DNA of 27,769 nt from DATGEP01 sp035310125 (GCA_035310125.1 DATGEP010000103.1:1-27769); one strand, 5' to 3'; positions 1 through 7,970 are shown, numbered from the stretch's first letter. Program-made: numbers and translations. The notes: generated by a model not told the origin, from the sequence alone.

Positions 1-1887
1 GCCCATGGCGGCGATACCCTCTGGCGCAAGATCGTCCAAGAGATTACCGACCGGCCTATCTTCATCATCGTCGCCTCATCGCGCTCACTAGCCTCGCCGT
101 GGGTGATGAACGAGATCAATATTGCCTGGACGCTCAAGAATACGCGGCCCAACCGGCACATTATCCCCGTGCTCTACGAAGCCTGCGATCTGCCCGCCGA
201 CCTGCTCATGCAACTGTACATCTCCTTCCTGCCGCCGCAGACTTTCGAGGCTGGCCTTGCCTCGCTCGTCACCGCCATCCACGCCCTCGCCGGCACCCGC
301 CCCACGCCACCTCCCGCCGCTCCCGTAGGGGCGTCCGGTGGACGCCCGCCCGCGCCTCTCGCATCTTCCGCGCCTGCCGAAGACCCCGCCACAGCCCGCG
401 TGCGCCAGGCAACGCCGCTGATCGAGGCCGCCTTCGTCGCCCGGGACTGGCCGCAGGTGCTCGACCGCTGCCGCTACCTCGCCGCAGTTGCCCCGAACGC
501 CGCTGATGCCATGCCCGCACGCCTCTGGCTGCTCTATGGGCAGGCCAGCCTGGAGGACGGCGAGACTCAGGAGGGGCGCGCGGCTCTCGAGCGGGCGCTG
601 CAGCAGACGCCGGACGACCTGGAGACCCTGCGCGCCGCCGCCCACGCCTGCCACACGCTCGGCGATGACTCCGCCGCCGAGACGCATCTGCTGCGAGCGC
701 TGGGCAGGCCGGTGCCCATGGCTACTGACGAGCAGCTGGCGGTGCTGCGCGACTATCTGCCGGTGCTGCTCGCACTGAAGAAGTGGAACGAGGCGCTGCG
801 CCGTGCCACGCAAGGCAGCCGGCTCGCGCCCGACAGCCCAGTCTGGCTGCGCTGGCAGGTCGAAGCGCTCGATCACCTGAACCGGCCCGCCGATGCGCTG
901 GCCGTGCTGCGCACGCTCACCGCCCGCCCGGACGCCACCGCGAGGGATTGGCTCGCTCGCGCCCGCCTGGCGCGCACCGTTGAGGGAGAGACCGAGGCTG
1001 CCAACGCTGAAGCGCGGTCCGCCCTCGATGCCGCCGCGCGTCTGGCCGGCCCCAACGATGCGACGGTCGCCGCCGCCCGCCGCGAGCTATTCCCGCCGCC
1101 CGCGCCACCCATCGCGCCCGAATACTTCCCGGACCGGCTCGCCAGCCTGGGTTTCGTGCCGCGCAAGGGCAGAGACCCACAAACGGGCAAAGAGGCTGCC
1201 TTTATCCTCCCGCCCACCGTTCCCGTTCCCGCCGGCCCATTCCAGATGGGCAAGGTGAACCCGAACGACCCCGACGGCCAATACGACGGCCCTGCCCGCA
1301 CGGTGGATGTACCCGCCTTCGCCATCGCCCGGTACCCCGTCACCGTCGCCGAATACGCCTGCTTCGTCCGCGCCGGGCAGCGGGAGCCGTCGGAATGGCA
1401 AGACCAGTTGAAGCAGACGCTGGATCACCCGGTCGTGTCTGTCTCCTGGCACGATGCCACCGCCTACGCCGAGTGGCTTGCCCGCCTCAGTGGCCAGCCG
1501 TGGCGCCTGCCCAGCGAAGAGGAATGGGAGAAAGCGGCCAGATGGGACCCCCGCACGGGCACGAGTTTCGTCTATCCCTGGGGAGACACCTTCGAGGCAG
1601 CCCGCTGCAACACCCGTGAGAGCGGCGAGGGTACGACCACACCCGTCGGCAAGTACGGCGCGGCCGGCGCCAGCCCGTGTGGCGCCGAGGAGATGGCCGG
1701 CAACGTCTGGGAGTGGACTTCATTGCCGTACGATAGTTCGACTGACAATCGTGTGCTGCGTGGCGGCTCCTGGGACAGCGTCCGGCAGATCGCCCGCGCG
1801 GCGGTCCGGGTCCACAACAGGTCTGACAACCTCAACGACAACGACGGCTTCCGCCTCGCGTCGGCTCCGGGGCGGGCTGGTTCATAG
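1..1887 (+). CDS. TIR-TPR-FGE (C-type lectin fold) fusion, DGR-type target protein, 5' partial
   Basis: The frame is open from the first base, so the true start lies upstream. The first ~60 codons are the C-terminal half of a TIR domain: a hydrophobic IFIIVASS strand, then SPWVMNEINIAW, whose Glu at 109-111 sits where the TIR NADase catalytic Glu is expected. A Pro/Ala linker (about 295-370) leads into TPR-like helices (about 400-1080). An FGE-sulfatase domain follows (about 1200-1870), with PAGPFQMG, PVVSVSWHDATAYAEWL, RLPSEEEWEKAAR, MAGNVWEW, RGGSW and GFRLA. There is no Cys between RGGSW and GFR, where true formylglycine-generating enzymes carry their active cysteines, so a ligand-binding lectin-like role is more likely than catalysis. 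The RGGSW-GFR segment looks like a DGR variable region, and a truncated DGR-like reverse transcriptase follows 284 bp downstream. Inferred role: a sensor/effector that binds a varied ligand and may degrade NAD through TIR, as in bacterial conflict systems. Confidence 0.85.
   Translation, partial: AHGGDTLWRKIVQEITDRPIFIIVASSRSLASPWVMNEINIAWTLKNTRPNRHIIPVLYEACDLPADLLMQLYISFLPPQTFEAGLASLVTAIHALAGTRPTPPPAAPVGASGGRPPAPLASSAPAEDPATARVRQATPLIEAAFVARDWPQVLDRCRYLAAVAPNAADAMPARLWLLYGQASLEDGETQEGRAALERALQQTPDDLETLRAAAHACHTLGDDSAAETHLLRALGRPVPMATDEQLAVLRDYLPVLLALKKWNEALRRATQGSRLAPDSPVWLRWQVEALDHLNRPADALAVLRTLTARPDATARDWLARARLARTVEGETEAANAEARSALDAAARLAGPNDATVAAARRELFPPPAPPIAPEYFPDRLASLGFVPRKGRDPQTGKEAAFILPPTVPVPAGPFQMGKVNPNDPDGQYDGPARTVDVPAFAIARYPVTVAEYACFVRAGQREPSEWQDQLKQTLDHPVVSVSWHDATAYAEWLARLSGQPWRLPSEEEWEKAARWDPRTGTSFVYPWGDTFEAARCNTRESGEGTTTPVGKYGAAGASPCGAEEMAGNVWEWTSLPYDSSTDNRVLRGGSWDSVRQIARAAVRVHNRSDNLNDNDGFRLASAPGRAGS
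325..350 (+). repeat. Family A palindrome inside the coding frame
   Basis: GTAGG followed by the hairpin GGGCGTCC-ggt-GGACGCCC. The same unit occurs between genes at 2052, 2966 and 3316. Here it is read in frame as VGASGGRPP in the linker between the TIR and TPR parts, so the copy apparently inserted without breaking the gene. Confidence 0.8.
1774..1845 (+). other. Putative DGR variable region (VR)
   Basis: These 24 codons lie between the conserved RGGSW and GFR motifs of the FGE domain. Fifteen of them (GAC, AGC, GTC, ATC, GTC, GTC, CAC, AAC, GAC, AAC, CTC, AAC, GAC, AAC, GAC) can each be derived from AAC by changing only the two adenines. That is the mark of adenine-directed mutagenesis from an AAC-rich template. 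The interspersed CGG CAG, GCC CGC GCG GCG, CGG and AGG codons would be the invariant positions. The caveat is that C-ending codons are already favoured in this GC-rich DNA. No matching template repeat was found in the window. Confidence 0.6.
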
Positions 1888-2005
1888 TACATTGTCGGTA
1901 TTCTAATTCCTTGCTTTATAAATGTATGCTGTGCGGGCGGATACGTTGGAGAGCGGGGAATGATTCCGAAATCGCGCGAAGCGCGGAAATTTTGGGGGGA
2001 TTTTC

Positions 2006-2035
2006 CGGGTGGGGCGGGCATTCCTGCCTGCCCGT
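2006..2035 (-). repeat. Family C hairpin (loop AGGAAT)
   Basis: Read on the minus strand this is GGCAGGC-AGGAAT-GCCCGCC, a 7-bp stem with one wobble pair around an AGGAAT loop. The same loop with other stems occurs at 20492, 20644 and 22821. Confidence 0.55.
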
Positions 2036-2051
2036 GGTGGGCGCTCGCGGT

Positions 2052-2073
2052 GGGCGTCCACCGGACGCCCCTA
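2052..2073 (-). repeat. Family A palindrome
   Basis: GGGCGTCC-acc-GGACGCCC followed by CTA, the reverse orientation of the copy at 325-350. It lies in the 284-bp gap between the TIR-FGE gene and the reverse transcriptase. The rest of this gap (1888-2171) shows no gene and no copy of the variable region. Confidence 0.75.
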
Positions 2074-2171
2074 AGAACCGAGCGGGCGCACGTGACGCCG
2101 CGCGGGCCGAGACCATCTCCGTGTATGCCAATAGGCCAACTACCCAATCAAATCTAGTATGAGGAGGCAGC

Positions 2172-2969
2172 GTGACGGACCTGACGGAGATGACGGCCTC
2201 CTCGCTCTACGACACGCTCTGCTCCTTCGAGAACCTGCTGCGCGCCTACCGCGACGCCGCGCGCGGCAAGCGGTCACACCTCGACGTGGCGGCCTTCGAC
2301 TACCATCTGGAAGGCAGGCTGTTATATCTGCGCCGCCAGCTCCTCACCCACACCTACCGCCCCGGCCACTACCGCCGCTTCACCATCGCCGACCCCAAGC
2401 CGCGCGTTATCTCTGCCGCTCCCTTCGCCGACCGTGTGGTCCATCACGCGCTCCGCAACGTCATCGAGCCGCTCTTCGAGCGCCGCTTCATCGGCGACTC
2501 CTACGCCAGTCGCGCCGGCAAGGGCATTCACCAGGCCCTCGACCGCTGCACCCACTTCGCCCGCCGCTATCCCTACGTCCTGCGCTGCGACATCGTCCAG
2601 TTCTTCCCCTCGGTGGACCTCGCGATCCTGCGGCGCATCCTGGGCCGTATCGTCCGCGACGACGACGTGCTCGCCCTCTGCGACCTCATCCTGGCGGGCG
2701 GCGCCCACGAGCTGAGCGACCAGTACACGCTGGTCCTCTACCCCGGCGACGATCCCGACGATCCCCAAGCCGTCGCGGCGCGCCCGCGCGGCCTGCCCAC
2801 GATTCTCCTGTCCATCCTTGACCGTTCCTGTCCGGCGACACGGCGCCCGCCGCGTGTTACACTTCCCCCTGCGGCCTCGCGCCGTCACCCGCACCTTCCC
2901 AACCGAATACCACTTTCTCAGATTCCGGCAAAAACGGCAACCGCATCGGCGGCGTTGCCGGACGTGTAG
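2172..2969 (+). pseudogene. DGR-type reverse transcriptase, 3'-truncated
   Basis: The frame starts at GTG 2172 behind AGGAGG (2162-2167). An in-frame ATG at 2190 is the alternative start. Residues 43-175 match the N-terminal half of DGR reverse transcriptases: FDYHLEGRLLYLRRQL, YRPGHYRRFTI, PKPRVISAAPFADRVVHHAL, then motif 3 RCDIVQFFPSVD with the first catalytic Asp (D140). The match stops at RGLP (about 2790-2798), where the family continues as IGNxTSQ and then the YxDD box. From about 2799 the frame reads into low-complexity and repeat DNA. No YxDD motif appears in any frame up to 3650. The second catalytic Asp pair and the thumb are therefore missing, and the enzyme should be inactive. It lies directly downstream of the TIR-FGE gene, the usual order for a DGR target and its polymerase. 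No avd-like gene is seen. A sequencing or assembly deletion could also explain the break. Confidence 0.8.
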
Positions 2970-2990
2970 GGGCGTCCGGTAGACGCCCGC
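2966..2990 (+). repeat. Family A palindrome
   Basis: GTAGG then GGGCGTCC-ggt-aGACGCCC, one base different in the right arm from the copy at 325. It overlaps the tail of the broken reverse-transcriptase frame. Confidence 0.7.
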
Positions 2991-3315
2991 CGCGCTACGT
3001 CCGTGCTCGCAGCCCTCTCGCCGCACCACAGATTCCGGCAGAATCGGCAACTGCTATTGCCGCTATTGCCGCAAAACGCGAATCGCGGCAAAAACGGCAA
3101 CTGACGATGCCGCAAAACGCGAATCGCGGCAAAAACGGCAACCGCCGCGAAGGTCGCCGGATGCTGGATGCTGGAAGCATCGAGCTTCAGCCCGTTCCCG
3201 CCGTGCGCTGGCCATTCGTGGCCGCGACCGCGTCATCGTGATTTCCGGCAGAATCGGCAACCGAATCACGATCTGCGGCAACATCGGCAACCGGCTCGGC
3301 GGCATGGCGGAATTC

Positions 3316-3340
3316 GTAGGGGCGTCCGGTGGACACCCGC
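3316..3340 (+). repeat. Family A palindrome
   Basis: GTAGGGGCGTCCGGTGGACA followed by CCCGC. This is the copy at 325 with one substitution in the right arm. Confidence 0.7.
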
Positions 3341-3354
3341 GCCCCGCCGCACCT

Positions 3355-3377
3355 GTAGGGGTGCACCGCGTGCGCCC
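3355..3377 (+). repeat. Family A palindrome, stem variant
   Basis: GTAGG then GGGTGCAC-cgc-GTGCGCCC. The GTAGG flank is kept but the stem differs from the GGGCGTCC type on both arms. Confidence 0.65.
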
Positions 3378-3486
3378 GCGTCCGGTGCAACACAGATTCC
3401 GGCAAAAACGGCAACCGCCCTTCACCGGCGCCAGACACGAAAACACGAATCGCGGCAAAAACGGCAACCGCCCCTACAGGATTAGC

Positions 3487-3505
3487 CGCGGGCCTTCAGC
3501 CCGCG
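3487..3505. repeat. Short palindrome CGCGGGC-cttca-GCCCGCG
   Basis: A perfect 7-bp stem with a 5-base loop, placed at the end of the repeat field next to a CCCCTACAG flank (3471-3480) like that of family A. Confidence 0.5.
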
Positions 3506-3590
3506 AAGCCTGCCAACGACAGCGGCCCGGTCCAGCCGGGTACGCTGCCTGCCGGTAGTCTACATCATGCAAGTTGCGAGACAAAGAAAC

Positions 3591-3626
3591 GCGGCGCCGG
3601 CCACCATCAGGGATAGCCGGCGCCGC
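3591..3626 (-). terminator. Rho-independent terminator of the secreted hydrolase gene
   Basis: A perfect 11-bp inverted repeat (GCGGCGCCGGC at 3591-3601 and GCCGGCGCCGC at 3616-3626) with a 14-base loop. On the minus strand it is followed by GTTTCTTTG. It sits 22 bp past the stop codon of the minus-strand gene. Confidence 0.8.
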
Positions 3627-3647
3627 GAACGAGATCGCTCCCTTCGC

Positions 3648-5030
3648 TTAGCTGCTCACGTCTTGAGCAAAGAACGGGCGCGGGTACAGAGTAGGCTGGA
3701 ACTGCACAAACGACGGCGAGAGGGGATTGAATGTCGAGCCGAGGCTCGCCGCCGCGGCGTTCAAATCATCTACATTCAGCGGTCCCCACTGGCCCGTATC
3801 CAGCCGGCTGATGAGCGACTGAAAAGCGGTGATCGTTTCGGCGGGGGTGAAGGCGCAGTGACCGGCGCGATGGACGAACGTCTCTCGCAGCATGGCGTTA
3901 TTACCCTGCGAGCGCACGACGCTGGCGTATGCCGCCTCATCCTGATTGATGACGAGGCCATCGCCCGTCGTGTGCATCGTCAGCACCGGCATAGCGAGAT
4001 TGCCGTTGAATGTGATGTAGTTGTTCAGGTACGCCACAGCATTCGGATCGGCGGCGATGCGGGGCGCGTTCTGGAGGGTATTCAGGTCGGTGGTCAGATC
4101 GAGGCCGGCCTGCTGGTACAGCGCTCGGACCTCGCCAGCGTTTGCCGAGTGCTCAAACTCCGTGCGATAGTCCACGCCAGCGTTCCACGAGGGATTGCCG
4201 CCAGCGCGAAACTCCAGCTCGGCGCGCAGCGCGAAGACGAACGGGAAGTCCACTTGCTGATCCCATAGAAACTGGTTGGCTTCCTGGGCGGCGAAATCAT
4301 CCGGGGCCGGCTCCGGCGCGGTGGGGCTGAACCATCCAGGCGTATCGCCAAGAGCCGCCGCCAACGCGAAGCGAGCGCGGCCCTGTGCCGTTCCCTGCGC
4401 GCCGCTCAAGATGCTTTCGGCCAATCCCAAATTGGCCTTCGGATTGGTGATGTGGACGACCTGCAACGGGGTACCGTTCCCCAATAGCGTCGCGAAGGCG
4501 AACGCGCTATCGAGGGCGACGTTCCACGTAGCGACGCCGCCGGAGACCACTCCACACATCGGCAGCGCCGCGTCGAAGCGGTTCGGAAAGAGTTGCACGA
4601 GGCCGGCGGTGATGATACCACCAAGCGAGTGGCCCCAGGCGATGGTTCGTGTGGGCTGGCCGATGGTCTGGTCGAAGAAATCCACCAGATCCATCTGATC
4701 CTGGAATGCCTGCTGGACAGCCCAGCCGGTCTGGCTGTACGCCGATCCCGCAAGGGCATAGCCTTGCGATAGTAGCCATTGCTTGGTGAGCGGATCCCCG
4801 GCATCGGCCGCCGGATTGGGCTGGCCGGGAGCGACATAGCCGTGGCTGTAGAGCACAAGCGTGCCGTTCCAGTTGGCGGGCACGTCAATGAGATACGGCG
4901 CGTTGTCCAGGGTGCCGGAAATTGTTCGTGGCCCCGTGGCGGCCCTGGCGATCCGCGGAACGAACGCGACGACACCGACGAGTACCGCGAGGAGGACGAA
5001 GGACAGGAGAAGGCGCAGACGCGGTTTCAT
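3648..5030 (-). CDS. Secreted alpha/beta hydrolase
   Basis: 460 residues. The start is ATG 5030, because a signal peptide begins there (MKPRLRLLLS, hydrophobic core to about residue 22, cut likely after ARA at 30) and AAAGAGGTT precedes it. A longer reading from 5093 adds only non-signal residues. The fold shows in VLYSHGY (the oxyanion strand), the nucleophile elbow GHSLGG with Ser135, the late acid in TTGDG (Asp357) and the catalytic His in HRAGHC (His391), so the triad appears complete. Family knowledge says ester or amide hydrolysis outside the cell or at its surface. Substrate cannot be told from sequence. The gene is transcribed alone, with a promoter at about 5183 and a terminator at 3591-3626. 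Confidence 0.85.
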   Translation of the reverse strand: MKPRLRLLLSFVLLAVLVGVVAFVPRIARAATGPRTISGTLDNAPYLIDVPANWNGTLVLYSHGYVAPGQPNPAADAGDPLTKQWLLSQGYALAGSAYSQTGWAVQQAFQDQMDLVDFFDQTIGQPTRTIAWGHSLGGIITAGLVQLFPNRFDAALPMCGVVSGGVATWNVALDSAFAFATLLGNGTPLQVVHITNPKANLGLAESILSGAQGTAQGRARFALAAALGDTPGWFSPTAPEPAPDDFAAQEANQFLWDQQVDFPFVFALRAELEFRAGGNPSWNAGVDYRTEFEHSANAGEVRALYQQAGLDLTTDLNTLQNAPRIAADPNAVAYLNNYITFNGNLAMPVLTMHTTGDGLVINQDEAAYASVVRSQGNNAMLRETFVHRAGHCAFTPAETITAFQSLISRLDTGQWGPLNVDDLNAAAASLGSTFNPLSPSFVQFQPTLYPRPFFAQDVSS

Positions 5031-5109
5031 GCCAACCTCTTTTCGCACTTGGCATTCCAAATGTGCCGGAGAAGGGGCACACCGGTACACCACACACCAA
5101 CCGCACTAC

Positions 5110-5133
5110 AAAGAGGATACCGAAAGAGGATAC
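5110..5133 (+). repeat. Direct repeat AAAGAGGATAC x2
   Basis: AAAGAGGATAC at 5110-5120 and again at 5123-5133, 13-base period, in the leader of the minus-strand hydrolase. A related pair, GAAGATACGGGGGAAGGATA, lies at 5198-5217. The 337-bp gap 5031-5367 holds no gene. Confidence 0.45.
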
Positions 5134-5182
5134 TGGCGGTACGCAGGCGAGGAGAAACGCGCGAAGACCTGAAACTGAGCGC

Positions 5183-5191
5183 ATTATAACA
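5183..5191 (-). promoter_or_regulatory. Extended -10 promoter for the secreted hydrolase
   Basis: On the minus strand the sequence reads TGTTATAAT, a consensus TGnTATAAT extended -10. There is no good -35, which extended -10 promoters do not need. It would give a leader of about 145 bases before ATG 5030. Confidence 0.45.
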
Positions 5192-5367
5192 TCAGGGGAA
5201 GATACGGGGGAAGGATACGGGGCTGATTTCACAGTGCGAAACGGCATCCTGGCGTAATAGCCCGAAGTACGGCACCTGTGCTATACATACATGCAACCGG
5301 GAGCAAGCGTATTGCCGCCTGGTCGTGTTGCCACCGGCGCACACGCCGGTTAGCGGGAGATATCGCC

Positions 5368-6939
5368 ATGCAGACTCCGCTGACGCCACTTGAGTTTATG
5401 CGCCGGTCGCGGCGCCTTTATCCCAATCGCGAGGCCGTCGTAGACGAGGGGCTTCGGCTGACCTACGAGCAATTCTTCGCGCGCTGTGATCGCTGGTCCT
5501 CCGCGCTGCAGCGCATGGGTGTGCGCCAGGGAGACCGCGTTGCCTACATCGCACCCAACACACATGGGCAGCTTGAGTCGTTCTACGCCGTGCCGCAGAT
5601 TGGCGCGGTGCTGGTACCCATCAATTATCGCCTCATCGCGGACGACTTCTCCTATATCATCAATCACAGCGGCGCAAAAGTCGTTTGCGTCCATAGCGAC
5701 TATCTGGAGATGGTTGACAACATCCGCTACCAGATTCCCCACGTTGAGCGATTCATTGCGCTCGAAGGCGGCCGCCCCGGCTGGCTCAGCTATGAGGACC
5801 TGCTGGCCAGCGCGCCCGCGGACTTCACACGTCCAGAGATTGGCGAAGAAGATCTGCTGACCATCAACTACACGAGCGGCACCACCTCGCGGCCCAAAGG
5901 CGTAATGATTACCCATCGCAACGCCTACATGAATACTGTCGGCACGTTGATCCACCTGCCCATGACGCCGGCTGACATCTACCTCTGGACGCTACCCATG
6001 TTCCACGCCAATGGTTGGACATTCGTCTGGACCGTGACAGCGGCGGGTGCGAAGCACATTTGCCTGCGTCGTGTTGAGCCGGCGCGTATCTTCCCCGCGA
6101 TCAACGACGAGCACGTGACGATGCTGTGCGCGGCGCCCACAGTGCTCATCGGCATCGCCAATAGCCCTGAAGAGCTGCGGCGCACGGCACGCCCTGGCGT
6201 CCGCGTCATCACGGCGGGCGCTCCGCCGGCCGCCGCCACCATCGAGCGCATAGAAGGTGAGCTGGGCTGGGAAGTTACCCAGGTGTACGGTCTGACGGAG
6301 ACTGCGCCCTTCATCACTGTCTGCGAGCCGCTGCCGGAGCATGCGAGCCTTACACCGCAGGAGCGCGCGATGATCAAGGCGCGCCAGGGCGTCGAGCTGA
6401 TTACATCGGGCGACCTGCGCGTAATGGACGAGCAGCTTTGCGAGGTGCCGCACGACGGGCAGACGATTGGCGAGATTGTGGCACGCGGCAATGTCGTGAT
6501 GCTGGGCTATTACAACGATCCAGACGCCACAGCGAAGGCATTCCAGGGTGGCTGGTTCCACACCGGCGATGCGGCGGTTGTGCATCCCGACGGCTATGTG
6601 GAGATTCGCGACCGTATCAAAGATGTCATCATCAGTGGCGGCGAGAACATCTCCTCCATCGAGGTGGAGGGCGCTCTATTGCGACATCCCGCCGTGCAAG
6701 AAGTCGCGGTGGTGGGTCTGCCCGATCCGCAATGGGGCGAGACGCCGCATGCGTTCGTCGTGCTCAAGCCCGGCGCCACGGCAACCGAGGACGACCTCAA
6801 TCAGTTTGCCCGCGATAACCTGGCTCACTTCAAAGCGCCGCGGAGTTACCATATCGTCGCGGAGCTGCCGAAGACGGCAACTGGCAAGATACAGAAGTTC
6901 GTCTTGCGAGGTAGCCGCGCCGCGATCGCGACACAATAG
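5368..6939 (+). CDS. Fatty acyl-CoA synthetase (AMP-binding, ANL superfamily)
   Basis: 523 residues from ATG 5368 (GGGAGA upstream). An in-frame reading from 5278 only adds a short stretch without family similarity. The enzyme activates a carboxylic acid as its acyl-AMP and transfers it to CoA, in the cytoplasm. Visible motifs are the P-loop YTSGTTSRPKGVM (168-180), YGLTE (307-311), the ribose-binding Asp in WFHTGDAA (Asp401), the hinge IRDRIKDVIISGGENIS (413-429) and the catalytic Lys in KTATGK (Lys507). Length and layout fit medium/long-chain FadD or AlkK-like enzymes. Chain length is not readable. The gene appears monocistronic and diverges from the hydrolase. A link to beta-oxidation or lipid use is inference only. 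Confidence 0.9.
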   Translation: MQTPLTPLEFMRRSRRLYPNREAVVDEGLRLTYEQFFARCDRWSSALQRMGVRQGDRVAYIAPNTHGQLESFYAVPQIGAVLVPINYRLIADDFSYIINHSGAKVVCVHSDYLEMVDNIRYQIPHVERFIALEGGRPGWLSYEDLLASAPADFTRPEIGEEDLLTINYTSGTTSRPKGVMITHRNAYMNTVGTLIHLPMTPADIYLWTLPMFHANGWTFVWTVTAAGAKHICLRRVEPARIFPAINDEHVTMLCAAPTVLIGIANSPEELRRTARPGVRVITAGAPPAAATIERIEGELGWEVTQVYGLTETAPFITVCEPLPEHASLTPQERAMIKARQGVELITSGDLRVMDEQLCEVPHDGQTIGEIVARGNVVMLGYYNDPDATAKAFQGGWFHTGDAAVVHPDGYVEIRDRIKDVIISGGENISSIEVEGALLRHPAVQEVAVVGLPDPQWGETPHAFVVLKPGATATEDDLNQFARDNLAHFKAPRSYHIVAELPKTATGKIQKFVLRGSRAAIATQ

Positions 6940-7106
6940 GAAATCGGGCGCGAAGTCCCACGGGTATAGACATCCGCGGCATTTGCGGCTAGGATGAGTG
7001 GTGCCGGCGCGCGCCGGTACCTTATGGGGGCGCGCCCGGCGTGCCTGCAATTCACGTAGAGCTATCTGGCGATTCACAATGGGGCGAGGCTGGGGGAGAC
7101 CAGGGC

Positions 7107-7970
7107 ATGGCAATCGTAACGAGTATCATCAATCTCAAAGGCGGTGTCGGTAAGACGACCGTCACGGTTGCCCTGGCACATTATCTGGCCGGTGAGCATG
7201 CCAAGCGCGTGCTGGTGATTGACCTCGATCCGCAGACCAATGCCACCATCGCGCTCGTCAACGAGCGGCGCTGGCGGGAGCGCGACCAATCCGGCCAGAC
7301 GCTCTATCAAATGTTCAAAGACCAGCTTGATGGCACGCGACTCTTCTCCGCACAGGAAGCCATCATGACGCGCGTTTCCAATGTGGCTGGCGGCGTACCA
7401 GGACTCGATCTCCTTCCGTCCAGCATCCGGCTGCATCGTATCCAGGACAAGATCACCCAGATCGCCGACCTGGATACATTCCGCACGGGGCCAGTCTACG
7501 CCCTGCGCGAGTCCCTGCGTGATATCTTGCCGCACTACGACCATGTGCTCATAGACTGCCCGCCGAACCTGGGCATTGTCACGCTCAACGGCATCGCCAT
7601 CAGCCGCTACTTCCTCATCCCCGTCGTGCCCGACATCCTTTCCACCCTGGGCGTTCCCCTCGTGCTGGACCGCATGGCGGACTTCGCGCTGCGGGCACAA
7701 CACGAGATCTTTGGATTGGGCATCATCGTGTCGCGCTTCCGTCCCACGAGCCGCCTCCACAAGCAAACCGTGATGAGCATGCGCCGCGACGCGATACCGG
7801 GTATCCACCCGCCAATCTTCAACACGATCATCACCGAGGCGCTGGAGGTGGCCGAAGCGGCGGACGTGGAGGAGCCGGTTGCCTCGCTCCGTCAGAAATT
7901 TGGTGGCAATGGCCCGCACAAGCAGTTCAGTGCGCTAGCCGATGAGTACCTCCGATATGTCGGCGGCTAG
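7107..7970 (+). CDS. ParA/MinD-family ATPase, no ParB partner nearby
   Basis: 287 residues from ATG 7107, with GGGGAG 7092-7097 upstream. The open frame reaches back to 7041 but the ParA core begins at MAIVTSIINL. It has the deviant Walker A KGGVGKTT (11-18) with its signature lysine, DLDPQTNAT (39-47) and Walker B LIDCPPN ending at Asp150. These are the ATP-binding residues of the Soj/ParA type. Family members make ATP-dependent dimers that bind DNA or membrane and position cargo. No N-terminal HTH is present and no ParB or parS-like palindrome is seen. The stop overlaps the next gene by 29 bp, so it is translated together with membrane proteins. A positioning role at the membrane is my inference. 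Confidence 0.88.
   Translation: MAIVTSIINLKGGVGKTTVTVALAHYLAGEHAKRVLVIDLDPQTNATIALVNERRWRERDQSGQTLYQMFKDQLDGTRLFSAQEAIMTRVSNVAGGVPGLDLLPSSIRLHRIQDKITQIADLDTFRTGPVYALRESLRDILPHYDHVLIDCPPNLGIVTLNGIAISRYFLIPVVPDILSTLGVPLVLDRMADFALRAQHEIFGLGIIVSRFRPTSRLHKQTVMSMRRDAIPGIHPPIFNTIITEALEVAEAADVEEPVASLRQKFGGNGPHKQFSALADEYLRYVGG

Larger units (their letters stand above)
2921..3468 (+). repeat. Family B repeat field (CGGCA-N4-CGGCAAC units)
   Basis: Eight units of about 21 bp follow the pattern (g)attcCGGCA-N4-CGGCAAC with N4 = AAAA, GAAT or ACAT. They lie at 2921-2941, 3031-3051, 3080-3101, 3121-3142, 3240-3261, 3270-3291, 3395-3415 and 3447-3468. Two share longer flanks and form a 41-bp tandem (tgccgcaaaacgcg... 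at 3067 and 3108). Each unit contains CGGCA twice at a 9-base step. Family A palindromes are interspersed. No credible gene lies in 2970-3647. Inverted copies recur 17 kb away at 19968-20060. Confidence 0.85.

Noticed and set aside
88..876. Long minus-strand frame of 262 codons opposite the TIR-FGE gene
   Set aside because: It is a GC-driven shadow of the plus-strand gene, with no ribosome site and no family motif. The plus frame has clear TIR, TPR and FGE motifs.
2322..3050. Minus-strand frame of 242 codons across the reverse-transcriptase gene
   Set aside because: It mirrors the reverse transcriptase and runs into repeats. Composition is low-complexity and no motif is seen.
2921..3468. Possible CRISPR array
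   Set aside because: The units vary internally, spacing is irregular (from a few bases to about 100), spacers are not of uniform length and no cas gene is present.
3567..4268. Plus-strand frame of 233 codons
   Set aside because: It lies opposite the secreted hydrolase, which has a signal peptide, a catalytic triad and a terminator.
7041..7106. Upstream extension of the ParA gene
   Set aside because: The added residues lie before the family core, while ATG 7107 has a well-spaced GGGGAG.
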